From: Rhodospirillaceae bacterium
GTDB lineage: Bacteria; Pseudomonadota; Alphaproteobacteria; MPNO01; UBA2964
Direction: 5' to 3'
DNA: 16,332 nt
Assembly: GCA_018660305.1 (NCBI GenBank)
Contig: JABJKO010000287.1
Span: forward strand, 1 to 16,332
The notes under the pieces were generated by a model. That model had not been told where the DNA came from. It ran no database searches and worked only from the letters and a program-made list of their open reading frames with translations. The translations under genes were made by a program, and so were the position numbers. Positions 1 through 8,007 of the stretch are shown piece by piece (the stretch's first letter is position 1; every line of letters starts with the position of its first letter).

Positions 1-1621
1 TCACGGTTGAAGAAGCCAAACCCGGTTCCTTTAAGGGATTAGATCTTGTGCTTTCCAGTGCCGGCGGCTCGATCACCAACGTCGACAGCAACACCTGGAC
101 TTCCGAGGGGGTGCGCAGGCCGAGCGCCGAGTTAAAGAAGCGTGTCGGATTACGCCGCCCGGTCATGAAATAGAGTTCCGGATTAACCGGCAGCGCAAGA
201 ATACTATCCTCCCGCCGGCTGTTCTTCTCGATCAACGGCACCAGCCATTGATAAAAATCCTGCTCTTTCTGAGCAACCCGCAGACCAACACGATGATCCA
301 TGGCGTTCTTGCTGACAGACGTCCTTTCGCCCGCCACCTGACCGATCAGGCCGCGAGTCAGGGGCTGACCGGCGTGTGACCACAGCCCGACGGCGGCAAT
401 CAGCAACGTTGTACAAGCCATCGTTACCTGTGCCCGCTTGGACCACGCTGCGCTCAACGCCAGCAATCCGCACTGCACCAGGGCAACCGAATAGAACAGA
501 TAAACGGCGATCTCGTAATGCACTGAAACCAGACCGAAGAAGACGGCCATGTGGGCCAACACGGGCGCTCCCGTGCTGTTGAGAGACTGCTTCACAGTAA
601 TCCACCCCAGAATAGGGGGCGCCATCAGCAGCGACATCCAGAACAGCCCATTCACGATCGAGCGCGGCCCCAAGCCCTCGGCCGAGAGGCCGGCAAACAC
701 CAGCGGCAGATGGAGATAACTCGCCTTGTCGATGAAGGGCAGCGACACCAGCCGGAAGGCGGTGAGTAGCGTGTCATCGATCCAGGTCATCAGGCTGCCA
801 TGGGACAGGTGATAAATCACCAGTGGCGCCAGGGCCATCAACGCGCCCAGCATCATGTGGCCCGCCATGCGGATCACCGCTCGGTCGGACATGACGCAGT
901 TCCCCGACGCGGTGACGATCAGGGCAATGGGCCAGACACCGAACATCAGAATGGAGAAGAAACTCGCATTTTTGAACAGATAAACCCCCAGAATTACCGC
1001 ACATAACGCCAGGATCGCGCGCCCCAGTACGGGTTTGCTGAATGCCGAGCGATGCTCTTCTTCGGTAAGCAGATAGGTGATCAGCCCAATGGCAACGAAC
1101 GCGCCGGTTAACTGACGCAGCATAAAGACCGTCATCACCAGCGCGCCAAGGACCGCGAAGCGCCAGCGCGCCTCACGCGGCATCCAGGCGGTTACCGCGA
1201 CCAGCAGGACAGTCGCAAACAGGGCATACCAGTTGGCCGAGGGATTGAGGAACTGAACAAAGGTCAGAGCCACCATGGAGATTCCGCCGGCCATGGCAAC
1301 CATCCAGCCCTGGTTGCGGAACAGCCATAGGACCAGCAGGCATTGGATCACGGTCAGCAGAGCAAGCGGGTAGCGCAGCCCCACCATCGAGGTGCCGAAT
1401 ATCTTGAACGCGGCGGCATGAATAAAATGCACCAGACCCAAATGAAGGTCGTAGATACTGCCGTTCAGAACCTCGCCCTTGAGCATCCGTTCGGCAATGT
1501 GCGCATAGGCTCCCTCATCGGGGCCCCACCAGGTCTGGTCGTGGAACTGCCATACCATGGCGGTCGCCAGAAGGGCGATAAGGACCGCGGAGAGGCGGTG
1601 CATTGTGGTTTCGGAATCCAT
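1..1621 (-). CDS. GT39/ArnT-like polytopic membrane glycosyltransferase (C-terminus outside window)
   Basis: Reading from ATG at 1621 down to the left edge gives 540 codons without a stop, so the gene is cut by the window. A strong AAGGAGG lies about 6 bp before the ATG. Residues 31-40 read WWGPDEGAYA, the aspartate-glutamate pair in the first periplasmic loop that is typical of GT-C fold polyprenyl-phosphate-sugar transferases (PMT/ArnT families, known knowledge). Many hydrophobic segments follow. The C-terminal part has ELYFMTGRRNPTRF near residues 482-495, a pattern common in the soluble tail of bacterial GT39-like proteins. The likely role is transfer of a lipid-carried sugar to an envelope acceptor on the periplasmic side; donor and acceptor cannot be told. 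It starts 11 bp after the stop of the membrane gene upstream, so the two are probably one operon. Family assignment is fairly secure, substrate unknown. Confidence 0.8.
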   Translation of the reverse strand, partial: MDSETTMHRLSAVLIALLATAMVWQFHDQTWWGPDEGAYAHIAERMLKGEVLNGSIYDLHLGLVHFIHAAAFKIFGTSMVGLRYPLALLTVIQCLLVLWLFRNQGWMVAMAGGISMVALTFVQFLNPSANWYALFATVLLVAVTAWMPREARWRFAVLGALVMTVFMLRQLTGAFVAIGLITYLLTEEEHRSAFSKPVLGRAILALCAVILGVYLFKNASFFSILMFGVWPIALIVTASGNCVMSDRAVIRMAGHMMLGALMALAPLVIYHLSHGSLMTWIDDTLLTAFRLVSLPFIDKASYLHLPLVFAGLSAEGLGPRSIVNGLFWMSLLMAPPILGWITVKQSLNSTGAPVLAHMAVFFGLVSVHYEIAVYLFYSVALVQCGLLALSAAWSKRAQVTMACTTLLIAAVGLWSHAGQPLTRGLIGQVAGERTSVSKNAMDHRVGLRVAQKEQDFYQWLVPLIEKNSRREDSILALPVNPELYFMTGRRNPTRFFNSALGLRTPSEVQVLLSTLVIEPPALESTRSNPLKEPGLASSTV

Positions 1622-1632
1622 CACCGCCTCCT

Positions 1633-2685
1633 TTATCCGGTATTCGCCGGAGCAGCCGGCGCAGAAGCCCGTTTCTTGGAGTGCCAGATAGTGCCATCGA
1701 CGATGTAGTGATGAAAATTGATGGTCTGGTAGACAAGCACCAGGACCGGCAGACCGATATCGCCGACCATCACCCCCGTCGTGGCGATGACGCCATAGGC
1801 AATCGTCGATATCAGGACGCAAACCCCGAAATAGGTGGCGCCGTTGCCGGGCTGACTGAGGCGCGACAAAAAGCGCGCGGAGGAATCGATGCCGTCCTTG
1901 AACCGGTTGTTGTTCTGTAACCAGACAAACAGAATATATTGCGCATTGTGCCAGATGTTGAGCACCAGCCAGCCGTGGGTCACGTCCGGAATGAGCAGAT
2001 AACCGGTAAGGAAGATGAGGTGATGGCTCGCCATAAAGAGCGTATGGGCCAGCGCCGTATCGCCGCGACGCCAGGCGAGGAGGCGAAGCACCACCCACCA
2101 GGAGAGCGCCGCAACCGCCGCCACGCCCACCACATCGACCAGCATACCGGGCACCGGCAGCGTCTTGAATTCAAGACGGAGAAACGTCTCCGGCGCCTGC
2201 CAGGAGCGATGCAGAATTCCCCAGAGCGGCGGCAGATAAAAAGCCAGCTTGGTGGCCAGCTCATTTTCGTCGGCGCGCCCCTGCGCCTGACGACGATAGA
2301 ACTGGCTGACGCCCCAGCTTTGCCGTGAGTAATGAAACCACTGCCAATAGAAATAGATGGTGCCAAGCGCCCACCACCCGATGCCGAATCCCACGGCCAG
2401 CACACCAGCCAGTACGATAAAGGGCAGTTGAATGAGCAGGAAACGATGGCGCGCTATGTCGGCCTTGCAGAAACACAGCCGCGTGAACGTCGACACCACG
2501 TGATGTTTGCCGAGTAGCCAAAGATTGAGGATGAAAACCACATTGAACAGCAGGGAATCGAATGTCACCAGCCAGCCAACGGCAAGGGCGAGCGTCGTCG
2601 TCCCAATAATGAAAATGAGATCAAAGCGGGCACTTCGCAGCCATCCCGCGCCAGGCGCGGATGTAAGGCTCGCAGCGAGGCTCAT
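1633..2685 (-). CDS. Histidine-rich polytopic membrane protein of unknown function
   Basis: 350 aa with about seven or eight hydrophobic segments. I cannot name the family with confidence. The reading frame opens further out, to 2784, but ATG 2685 (MSLAAS...) is preferred because GGAG sits 8 bp before it and the upstream extension is polar and low in complexity. Histidines recur at or near membrane borders: HH 61-62 (GKHHVV), H118 (QWFHYSRQ), HH 221-222 (MASHHL), H237 (VTHG), H246 (IWHNAQY), HH 325-326 (NFHHYIVDG) and H335 (IWHS). Such spacing suggests metal or haem ligands, as in integral-membrane oxygenases or desaturases, but the classical desaturase HX3H/HX2HH boxes are absent. Its gene is directly followed by the glycosyltransferase (11 bp), hinting at a shared envelope or lipid role. 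Function remains inference. Confidence 0.8.
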   Translation of the reverse strand: MSLAASLTSAPGAGWLRSARFDLIFIIGTTTLALAVGWLVTFDSLLFNVVFILNLWLLGKHHVVSTFTRLCFCKADIARHRFLLIQLPFIVLAGVLAVGFGIGWWALGTIYFYWQWFHYSRQSWGVSQFYRRQAQGRADENELATKLAFYLPPLWGILHRSWQAPETFLRLEFKTLPVPGMLVDVVGVAAVAALSWWVVLRLLAWRRGDTALAHTLFMASHHLIFLTGYLLIPDVTHGWLVLNIWHNAQYILFVWLQNNNRFKDGIDSSARFLSRLSQPGNGATYFGVCVLISTIAYGVIATTGVMVGDIGLPVLVLVYQTINFHHYIVDGTIWHSKKRASAPAAPANTG

Positions 2686-3107
2686 TCGGTCTACTCCCGT
2701 TCTACTTTCCCTCCCGACGGTAGGCCGGACCATAAGGGCGACGCGTAAATCTTCCTTTAAACATTTGGGCAAGAATGCAGACAAAATTGCGACAAATCAT
2801 TGGGTTACCCCGAACGGCTGATGGCCTTAAGGGACAATCAGGAATCAGACTCCGAAAAAAGACCCGGTTCCATCAGCAATTTATGGTTAATTTTCGTTAA
2901 CAGAATTATGGGGAATGGTTTTGGCTGCGCACCTGCCGCGGCGGAACGGGACTGACCACACGGCAATTTCGGTGTAGGAGACGGCGCTGGCATTATCGAT
3001 GCCCAATTAAGGGAACCCATGGGGCTGCGCGGGCAGAAGGTGCCGCGGAAGGTGCCAAAGCCCGAGAATATCTGTTAAATGCGGATAAATGACCGAGTAA
3101 CCCTGCT
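2686..3107. other. Divergent intergenic region with presumed promoters
   Basis: 422 bp between two divergently transcribed genes, so it must hold promoters for both directions. It is AT-richer than its surroundings around 2755-2910. GGTTAA followed by GTTAAC at 2885-2899 resembles CtrA half-sites, but the spacing is 6 rather than the usual 7. A TGGCAT-N5-ATGC element at 2988-3002 resembles, imperfectly, a sigma-54 promoter facing the acyl-CoA ligase. No convincing gene was found; a 19-codon ORF at 3019-3078 is not supported. Confidence 0.5.
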
Positions 3108-4631
3108 ATGGACCATCAAATCGGCAATCTGGGGGCAATTTTTGCACCACACGCGGCAGCGCAACGGGCCGCGATTATCGATCTTTCGGATGAAAATGCC
3201 CCAATCGAGGTGAGCTATGGTGCGCTCGACGATGCCTGCGACGCGGTGGCGCGGTCCCTGATGGCGCGGGGGATCGGGGTCGGAGATCGAATCGGCATTC
3301 TCGGGCTCAACCGCCATGAATTCGTTACCGTGATGTTCGGCGCCATGCGGGCCGGGATCGTACCGGTGCCCATCAATATCAAGTTGCCGCCGGCCGGCGT
3401 TGAGACCGTCGCCCGTGATGCCGGCGTCAAACTCATGTTCTGCGCCGGGCCGGAACGGGATCTATGCCCCGGCGGGGTGCCGGTGGTCGATTTCGATGAC
3501 AAGGGTGCGGACGGCTACGCCGCCTTTCTCGATTCCGGGCCCTTCGAGGCACACCAGCCCGATGAAACCGGTGTCGCCTTCATGGTCTACACGTCGGGCT
3601 CTACCGGCCGGCCGAAGGGCGTGCTGCTGTCGCACAAGGCGCATATCTGGGTTAGTCAGTCCCTTGCCCGGAACCGGAAAATCCAGTCCGGCGACAGCCT
3701 GCTGGTCGCCGCGCCGCTCTATCACAAGAACGCCATGAACATCATCAAATCCGGTCTGTGCGCCGGCGCGACGCTGGTGCTCATGCCCAAATTCGATGCC
3801 AGGGCCTATATCCGCGCGGCCGCCCGCTACCGGGTGAAGGCCCTGTCCGGCGTGCCCACCATGTATGCACTGATGCTGCAGGAAGAGGCGCTCCTGGCGG
3901 AATCGGATCTCTCGGCCGTCAAGCTCATGACCCTGGGCTCGGCGCCCACGTCCGACGCCCTGTTCGACGCGCTGAGCACAACCTTCCCACAGGCCGAAGT
4001 GCGGTTGAGTTTCGGCATCACCGAAAGCAGCCCGGTCATGTTCGGCCCCCATCCCGACGGGGTGACGGCGCCACGCAACTCCATCGGCTGGGCGCTGCCC
4101 GATACGGAAATCAGGCTCGAAGGCGGTGATTCACAGGGTCAGAGCGGAGCGCCGGATCAGGGTGTGCTGCATGTCCGCACGCCGGGGATGATGCTGGGCT
4201 ATCACAACATGCCCGAGGAAACCGCGCGGCGGCTAAAAGACGGCTGGTTCGATACCGGCGACATCCTGCGCCGCGACCAAGACGGCTGGTATTTTTTTGT
4301 GGGCCGGGTCGACGATATGTTTGTCTCGGGCGGCAACAACATCTATCCCGGCGAGGTCGAAAGCGTGCTCGAACGGCACCCCGACATCTTCCAGGCCATC
4401 GTGGTCGCCGCACCCCATACGCTCAAAGACCAGGTCCCCTACGCCTTCGTCGTCCCGCGGCCGGACGCCGCCCTGACCGAGGACATCGTGAAGCAACATA
4501 CCCTCGCGCATTTGCCGCCCTCACACCATCCCCGCCGAGTCCTCTTTCTCGACGCCCTGCCCCTTGCCGGCACCAACAAGATCGACCGCCGCGCCCTTGA
4601 GACGATGGCGAAGGAGGAGGCAAACACATGA
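3108..4631 (+). CDS. AMP-forming acyl-CoA synthetase / ligase (ANL superfamily)
   Basis: 507 aa, full length for a class I adenylate-forming acyl/aryl-CoA ligase. It would activate a carboxylic acid to an acyl-adenylate and then a CoA thioester in the cytoplasm. Core motifs are all visible in order: phosphate loop YTSGSTGRPKG at 161-171, adenine-binding SFGITE at 301-306, WFDTGD at 380-385, hinge GRVDDM at 399-404, GGNNIYPGEVE at 408-418, and the catalytic C-terminal lysine K491 in TNKIDRR. Domains: large N-terminal domain about 1-398, mobile C-terminal domain 399-507. ATG 3108 is the first sensible start but has only a weak ribosome-binding site. Its TGA overlaps the next start as ATGA, so the two genes are translationally coupled. 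The acid used (aliphatic, aromatic or other) cannot be read from sequence. It is probably a catabolic enzyme. Confidence 0.93.
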   Translation: MDHQIGNLGAIFAPHAAAQRAAIIDLSDENAPIEVSYGALDDACDAVARSLMARGIGVGDRIGILGLNRHEFVTVMFGAMRAGIVPVPINIKLPPAGVETVARDAGVKLMFCAGPERDLCPGGVPVVDFDDKGADGYAAFLDSGPFEAHQPDETGVAFMVYTSGSTGRPKGVLLSHKAHIWVSQSLARNRKIQSGDSLLVAAPLYHKNAMNIIKSGLCAGATLVLMPKFDARAYIRAAARYRVKALSGVPTMYALMLQEEALLAESDLSAVKLMTLGSAPTSDALFDALSTTFPQAEVRLSFGITESSPVMFGPHPDGVTAPRNSIGWALPDTEIRLEGGDSQGQSGAPDQGVLHVRTPGMMLGYHNMPEETARRLKDGWFDTGDILRRDQDGWYFFVGRVDDMFVSGGNNIYPGEVESVLERHPDIFQAIVVAAPHTLKDQVPYAFVVPRPDAALTEDIVKQHTLAHLPPSHHPRRVLFLDALPLAGTNKIDRRALETMAKEEANT

Positions 4632-4894
4632 GTGATGCAGCCCTCACCATTCATGGCGCCCGAACGAACGAAGACGGCGACAAGGTCGATCTCACCGGCA
4701 CGGTATCCGGGCCCGAGCAGATCGGCGGGACCGGCGACTGGCTTTGTACGGTGCGGTGTGCCGGGCTTTTCCCTGATGAAATCATCAAGGGTGCCAACGC
4801 CGCCCAGGCCCTGCATCTCTCGCGGCTGTTTCTGCTGGATGCGCTAGAGACTAACGGGGTGCAGGTAGAAAATACGGACAACGGCGTCCATTGA
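4628..4894 (+). CDS. Small conserved-looking protein coupled to the acyl-CoA ligase
   Basis: 88 aa. The start ATG overlaps the TGA of the acyl-CoA ligase gene (ATGA), and AAGGAGGAGG lies just upstream, so it is very likely translated and coupled. No signal peptide or membrane segment. It has an acidic, beta-rich-looking N-terminal half, a central GDWLCTVRC (residues 36-44) and a more helical C-terminal half with AAQALHLSRLFLLDAL (57-72). The W-x-C plus later QAL-helix pattern faintly recalls small DUF6968-type proteins, but I am not sure of this. Coupling suggests it works with, or in the same pathway as, the ligase. The gene ends 33 bp from the stop of the convergent cytochrome gene. Confidence 0.75.
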   Translation: MSDAALTIHGARTNEDGDKVDLTGTVSGPEQIGGTGDWLCTVRCAGLFPDEIIKGANAAQALHLSRLFLLDALETNGVQVENTDNGVH

Positions 4895-4927
4895 AGATTA
4901 CGGACCCGCCGCTCCATCGCCTGTCAC

Positions 4928-6853
4928 TCAGAGAGTTTTCATATATTCCACCAGCGCCGCGATCTCCCCGTCGGTCAGGCCGTCCTTTGGATAGGCGTGA
5001 CCGGTATTTCTGTTTCCAGACAATTGTGTGTCCAGACGGAATTTCGGATCGGACGGGCCGTAGGCACTGGCTTTGTATTTGAATCCGACTTCCACCGGAT
5101 CGAATTCGCGGCTGCCCACCATAAAACTCTTTACCCGGTCGGACGGTTTTTTGAGCAATTGCCACAGCGTCGGTACCGACCCGTTATGCAGATAGGGAGC
5201 GGTCGCCCAGACACCGTTCAGCGGGCGCGCCTTATAGGATGCCCTCTTTGGTGGACATTTCTTGATCTTCTGGGGCACGAATAGTCTGGTGTTCAGATAA
5301 ATATTCCCGACCGCCACCTTGTCATGAACTAAAGTCCCGGCAACCGCATGGGCGAGGAACTTGGCCGCCGCGCTGGTATCGCCGGCGAATTTGCCATCCT
5401 CGGCCGGTTTACAGGGATCCGCATCGGGTGGGTTATAGCGCTGGTACTGCCCCTTTAACTTGCCGGTCTTCGCCGTTCTGTCGAAGAAAATATCCGCTGT
5501 CCTGGGGTCGGGATCACCGGATCGCAATTCCCTGATATCACCGCGCGGCTGGTTCTTTTTCCGAACCGGAATTGCCTTCGCCCTGACCCGGCGATCCTTC
5601 GCTTCCGGATTGATGGCATGATGACAGGCGGCGCATTTTTTTGCCTTGAAAAGCGTCTCTCCGGCCTTGGCCAGTTCTCTGTTGATGGCCGGCAGGGTCG
5701 CTTCGGGCCAAAGAGGTGACCACAGACTGACCAGCAGATGCTCGAGCCTGCCCAGATTGGGAAGGCGCACCGAGGAATCATAACCGGTTCGCTGGAATTT
5801 ATCATCGGGATCGGCGGGCGGCTTCAGATCGAGGGAGCCAAACACACCGAGAACTTCTCCGACATTCCGGCCCAGCGAACCGATGGCATCATTTTTCACC
5901 ATGCCATTCCATTGGATAAAATTGTGATGGGGCGCATCCCAGATAAAGGGATAACTCACCGGCGCGTTGGCGCTTACCCGGTTGCTCTCGACGCCCAGCG
6001 CCGCGGCGCTTATCTCGTTCAGAATGGAATTGATGGCATCGAGGCGGGCATATCCGTAATCGAGCCCATCGCCGCTATTGCGTACGTTCCAGGCCTTTCG
6101 AATTCGGACAAGCCGCGCAAGATGGGCCTTCAACTCGTCTTTCGAGCTGGCCTTGGCGCCGCCCCGCTGGAATACCTTCTCAGCGAACCGGTTGAATTTT
6201 CCCTCGTCCTTCAGAGTCGCTTCCATTGATCGGACGAGCCGCCGCATCAACCCTTCGAAATCGGCCATGGCCGGCGCGCCATCGATCACGACCTTCTTGC
6301 CCTTGAAGTCGATCTGATTGGTATGGCACGCCGCGCAGGTGACGCCGAGCCAATCTTCGGCCACATCCTGATAGGCCGGATTGCCATAATCCTTGTACCG
6401 AATCCGAAGCCCGGTGAAGAGTTTTGACGGTCGGATTCCCTCCAGCAGGCGCGACTTCTTCGAATACCATACCTTGTCTTTGGTGAATCCGATGGGCAGC
6501 CCGTCAGGATTATAAGTGGTGGGGCGCTGGGGAATGTAGCGAAGCTGGTCCAAATGGCCATTGTCGAAGAACAGCTTGCGGCTGTCCGGCTGTTCCAGCG
6601 CCGTCACCCAGCCATAGGGAATGATCTGGGAGCCCTGCGGGGTGAACCAGAATTTCTGGCGCTGCTCATCGTTCCAGTTCTGCCACAGAATAACCTGCTG
6701 TCCGGGCCGGCCGACATTGTCGATCGCCCCGAGGAACGCGGCGGGATTATCGGTACGGCTTTCACATCCGGCAAGCACACCGATCATTAGGACGGAACCC
6801 AGTCCCGTTAGCCATCGGCTCCTGACCGCGTTGACACCCTGTCGCTTCACCAT
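4928..6853 (-). CDS. RoxA-like di-haem cytochrome c lipoprotein (di-haem c peroxidase family)
   Basis: 641 aa. An N-terminal lipoprotein signal is visible: basic start, hydrophobic run about 15-28, lipobox LAGC with C30 as lipidation site. Two covalent haem motifs follow, CAACH at 173-177 and CAACH at 407-411, separated by 234 residues. The architecture, length and C-terminal WATAPYLHNGSVPTLWQLL (549-567) match the large di-haem group that contains the rubber oxygenase RoxA and MauG/cytochrome c peroxidase relatives. By family, members are periplasmic and perform peroxide-dependent oxidation or dioxygenase cleavage of isoprenoids; the activity here is not determinable. The protein should be membrane-anchored on the periplasmic side. 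The start ATG 6853 has only a G-rich stretch upstream. The MlaF-like ATPase gene ends 41 bp upstream on the same strand, so co-transcription is possible. Confidence 0.85.
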   Translation of the reverse strand: MVKRQGVNAVRSRWLTGLGSVLMIGVLAGCESRTDNPAAFLGAIDNVGRPGQQVILWQNWNDEQRQKFWFTPQGSQIIPYGWVTALEQPDSRKLFFDNGHLDQLRYIPQRPTTYNPDGLPIGFTKDKVWYSKKSRLLEGIRPSKLFTGLRIRYKDYGNPAYQDVAEDWLGVTCAACHTNQIDFKGKKVVIDGAPAMADFEGLMRRLVRSMEATLKDEGKFNRFAEKVFQRGGAKASSKDELKAHLARLVRIRKAWNVRNSGDGLDYGYARLDAINSILNEISAAALGVESNRVSANAPVSYPFIWDAPHHNFIQWNGMVKNDAIGSLGRNVGEVLGVFGSLDLKPPADPDDKFQRTGYDSSVRLPNLGRLEHLLVSLWSPLWPEATLPAINRELAKAGETLFKAKKCAACHHAINPEAKDRRVRAKAIPVRKKNQPRGDIRELRSGDPDPRTADIFFDRTAKTGKLKGQYQRYNPPDADPCKPAEDGKFAGDTSAAAKFLAHAVAGTLVHDKVAVGNIYLNTRLFVPQKIKKCPPKRASYKARPLNGVWATAPYLHNGSVPTLWQLLKKPSDRVKSFMVGSREFDPVEVGFKYKASAYGPSDPKFRLDTQLSGNRNTGHAYPKDGLTDGEIAALVEYMKTL

Positions 6854-6894
6854 GCCATACCCCCCCGCTTACGCGTAAAAATTAACCCCTGAGT

Positions 6895-7677
6895 TCACGC
6901 CGCGCTGACGCCAACGTGGATGGGTCCGTCCGCCAGCTTGTTCACAAACTGATGGACGTGAGCGTTGCCCGATGAACGCATATCGGACGTCGCCCCCTCC
7001 CATATGATCCGGCCGTCATGGATCATCACAACCCGGGTTGAAATTTTTTCAACCACGCTGATGTCGCTCGATATGGAAATGGTCGTCGCGCCAAGCGCCG
7101 AGACGCTGTCGCCGACAAACCGGCAGATCTCATTGGTCATGATGGGGTCCAGCCCCGCGGTCGGCTCGTCCAGAAACAGGACTTCCGGATCGCTGGCGAT
7201 GGCCCGCGCGAACCCCACCCGCTTCTGCATCCCGCCGGAGATCTCGCTGGGGTACAGATCGCAGGTGTCGGGTCCAAGCCCCACGATGGCCAGTTTTTCC
7301 ACCGCGATTCGCCGTGCCTCGTCGACCCCCATCCCGTCAGAATTGATATGCCGGAAACATATATTTTCCCAGACACGCAGGGAGTCGAACAGCCCGCCAT
7401 ACTGGAACAGGACGCTGCAGCGCCGTTCGAAATCCCGTCGCGCGCTACCTGACAGGGCCGACCATTCCTGACCATTGAGGGCGATGGACCCGGCATCGGG
7501 CGGCACCAGCCCGAGGATGCATTTGAACAGCAGTGATTTGCCGCAGCCCGACGTGCCGATCAGCGCGATGGAGTCACCCTTGCGCACGTCCAGATCTATG
7601 CCCTGAAGCACATGATTGTCGCCGAAGCTCTTCTTTATGCCGCTTAGACGAAGGAGGGAGGGACTGTCTAACGCCAT
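6895..7677 (-). CDS. MlaF-like ABC transporter ATP-binding protein lacking the H-loop histidine
   Basis: 260 aa, the ATPase type used by MCE/Mla phospholipid transporters. Walker A GTSGCGKS is at 41-48, the Q-loop FQYGGLFDSL at 91-100 is characteristic of MlaF proteins, the signature SGGMQKR at 147-153, and Walker B VLFLDEP at 166-172 with the catalytic glutamate E171. At the switch position, where MlaF proteins have a histidine before Asp (S/T-H-D), this one reads ISSD: serine S204 (codon AGC) replaces the catalytic histidine. No MlaE permease, MlaD/MCE or MlaC gene lies in the window, so it is an orphan ATPase or its partners are elsewhere. The start ATG 7677 has a poor ribosome-binding site. 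It is co-directional with the di-haem lipoprotein gene 41 bp downstream. Family assignment is firm; activity is uncertain because of the H-loop change. Confidence 0.88.
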   Translation of the reverse strand: MALDSPSLLRLSGIKKSFGDNHVLQGIDLDVRKGDSIALIGTSGCGKSLLFKCILGLVPPDAGSIALNGQEWSALSGSARRDFERRCSVLFQYGGLFDSLRVWENICFRHINSDGMGVDEARRIAVEKLAIVGLGPDTCDLYPSEISGGMQKRVGFARAIASDPEVLFLDEPTAGLDPIMTNEICRFVGDSVSALGATTISISSDISVVEKISTRVVMIHDGRIIWEGATSDMRSSGNAHVHQFVNKLADGPIHVGVSAA

Positions 7678-8007
7678 GGTCTGTCATACCGTGAAACCGG
7701 ATTGTGGTCAGCAGAATTCATGCGGGCAAGGAAGAGGCGACAACGGCAAGCGCCGGTATACGACTAAAATGGGAATATGGTAGCGTTCCCATTACGCGTT
7801 TGCGCTGACAGTCTTTCAATAGAATGAGACATCGTGTGGACGCTGGGCGAAAAGAGGAAAGACAACTCCAACGCACCGGGGCGATACGGCCATAAGGCGG
7901 CACGGAACGCCGGCAGCACATCGTCGCGGCACGCTTGTCTGATGAATTTTCTCTGATGGACGCCCGATTTGGGACGCTCTACACGAGATCAACACGGGAG
8001 ATGAGTT
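7678..8007. other. Divergent intergenic region with presumed promoters
   Basis: 330 bp separating the divergent MlaF-like and binding-protein genes. No credible gene. It contains the 8-bp inverted repeat at 7768-7793. A possible -10 element TAGAAT at 7820-7825 faces the binding-protein operon, but the best -35 (TTTGCG, 7799-7804) is only 15 bp away, so this promoter guess is weak. Confidence 0.45.
7768..7793. promoter_or_regulatory. Inverted repeat, candidate operator
   Basis: Perfect 8-bp arms AATGGGAA (7768-7775) and TTCCCATT (7786-7793) separated by 10 bp. It is not followed by a T-tract in either direction, so it does not look like a terminator. Its place between two divergent transcription units, 91 bp from the MlaF-like start and about 215 bp from the binding-protein start, fits an operator for a dimeric regulator. 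The regulator is not encoded in the window. Function is inferred. Confidence 0.4.

Noticed and set aside
2885..2899. CtrA-like GGTTAA/GTTAAC half-sites
   Set aside because: Spacing is 6 instead of 7, and such half-sites are frequent in AT-rich intergenic DNA of alphaproteobacteria.
2988..3002. Sigma-54-like TGGCAT-N5-ATGC element facing the acyl-CoA ligase
   Set aside because: Correct -24/-12 spacing but mismatches at two key positions; too weak to call without expression data.
3019..3078. 19-codon basic ORF upstream of the acyl-CoA ligase with AAGGGA before it
   Set aside because: Very short, spacing of the ribosome-binding site is tight (4 bp) and there is no other support.
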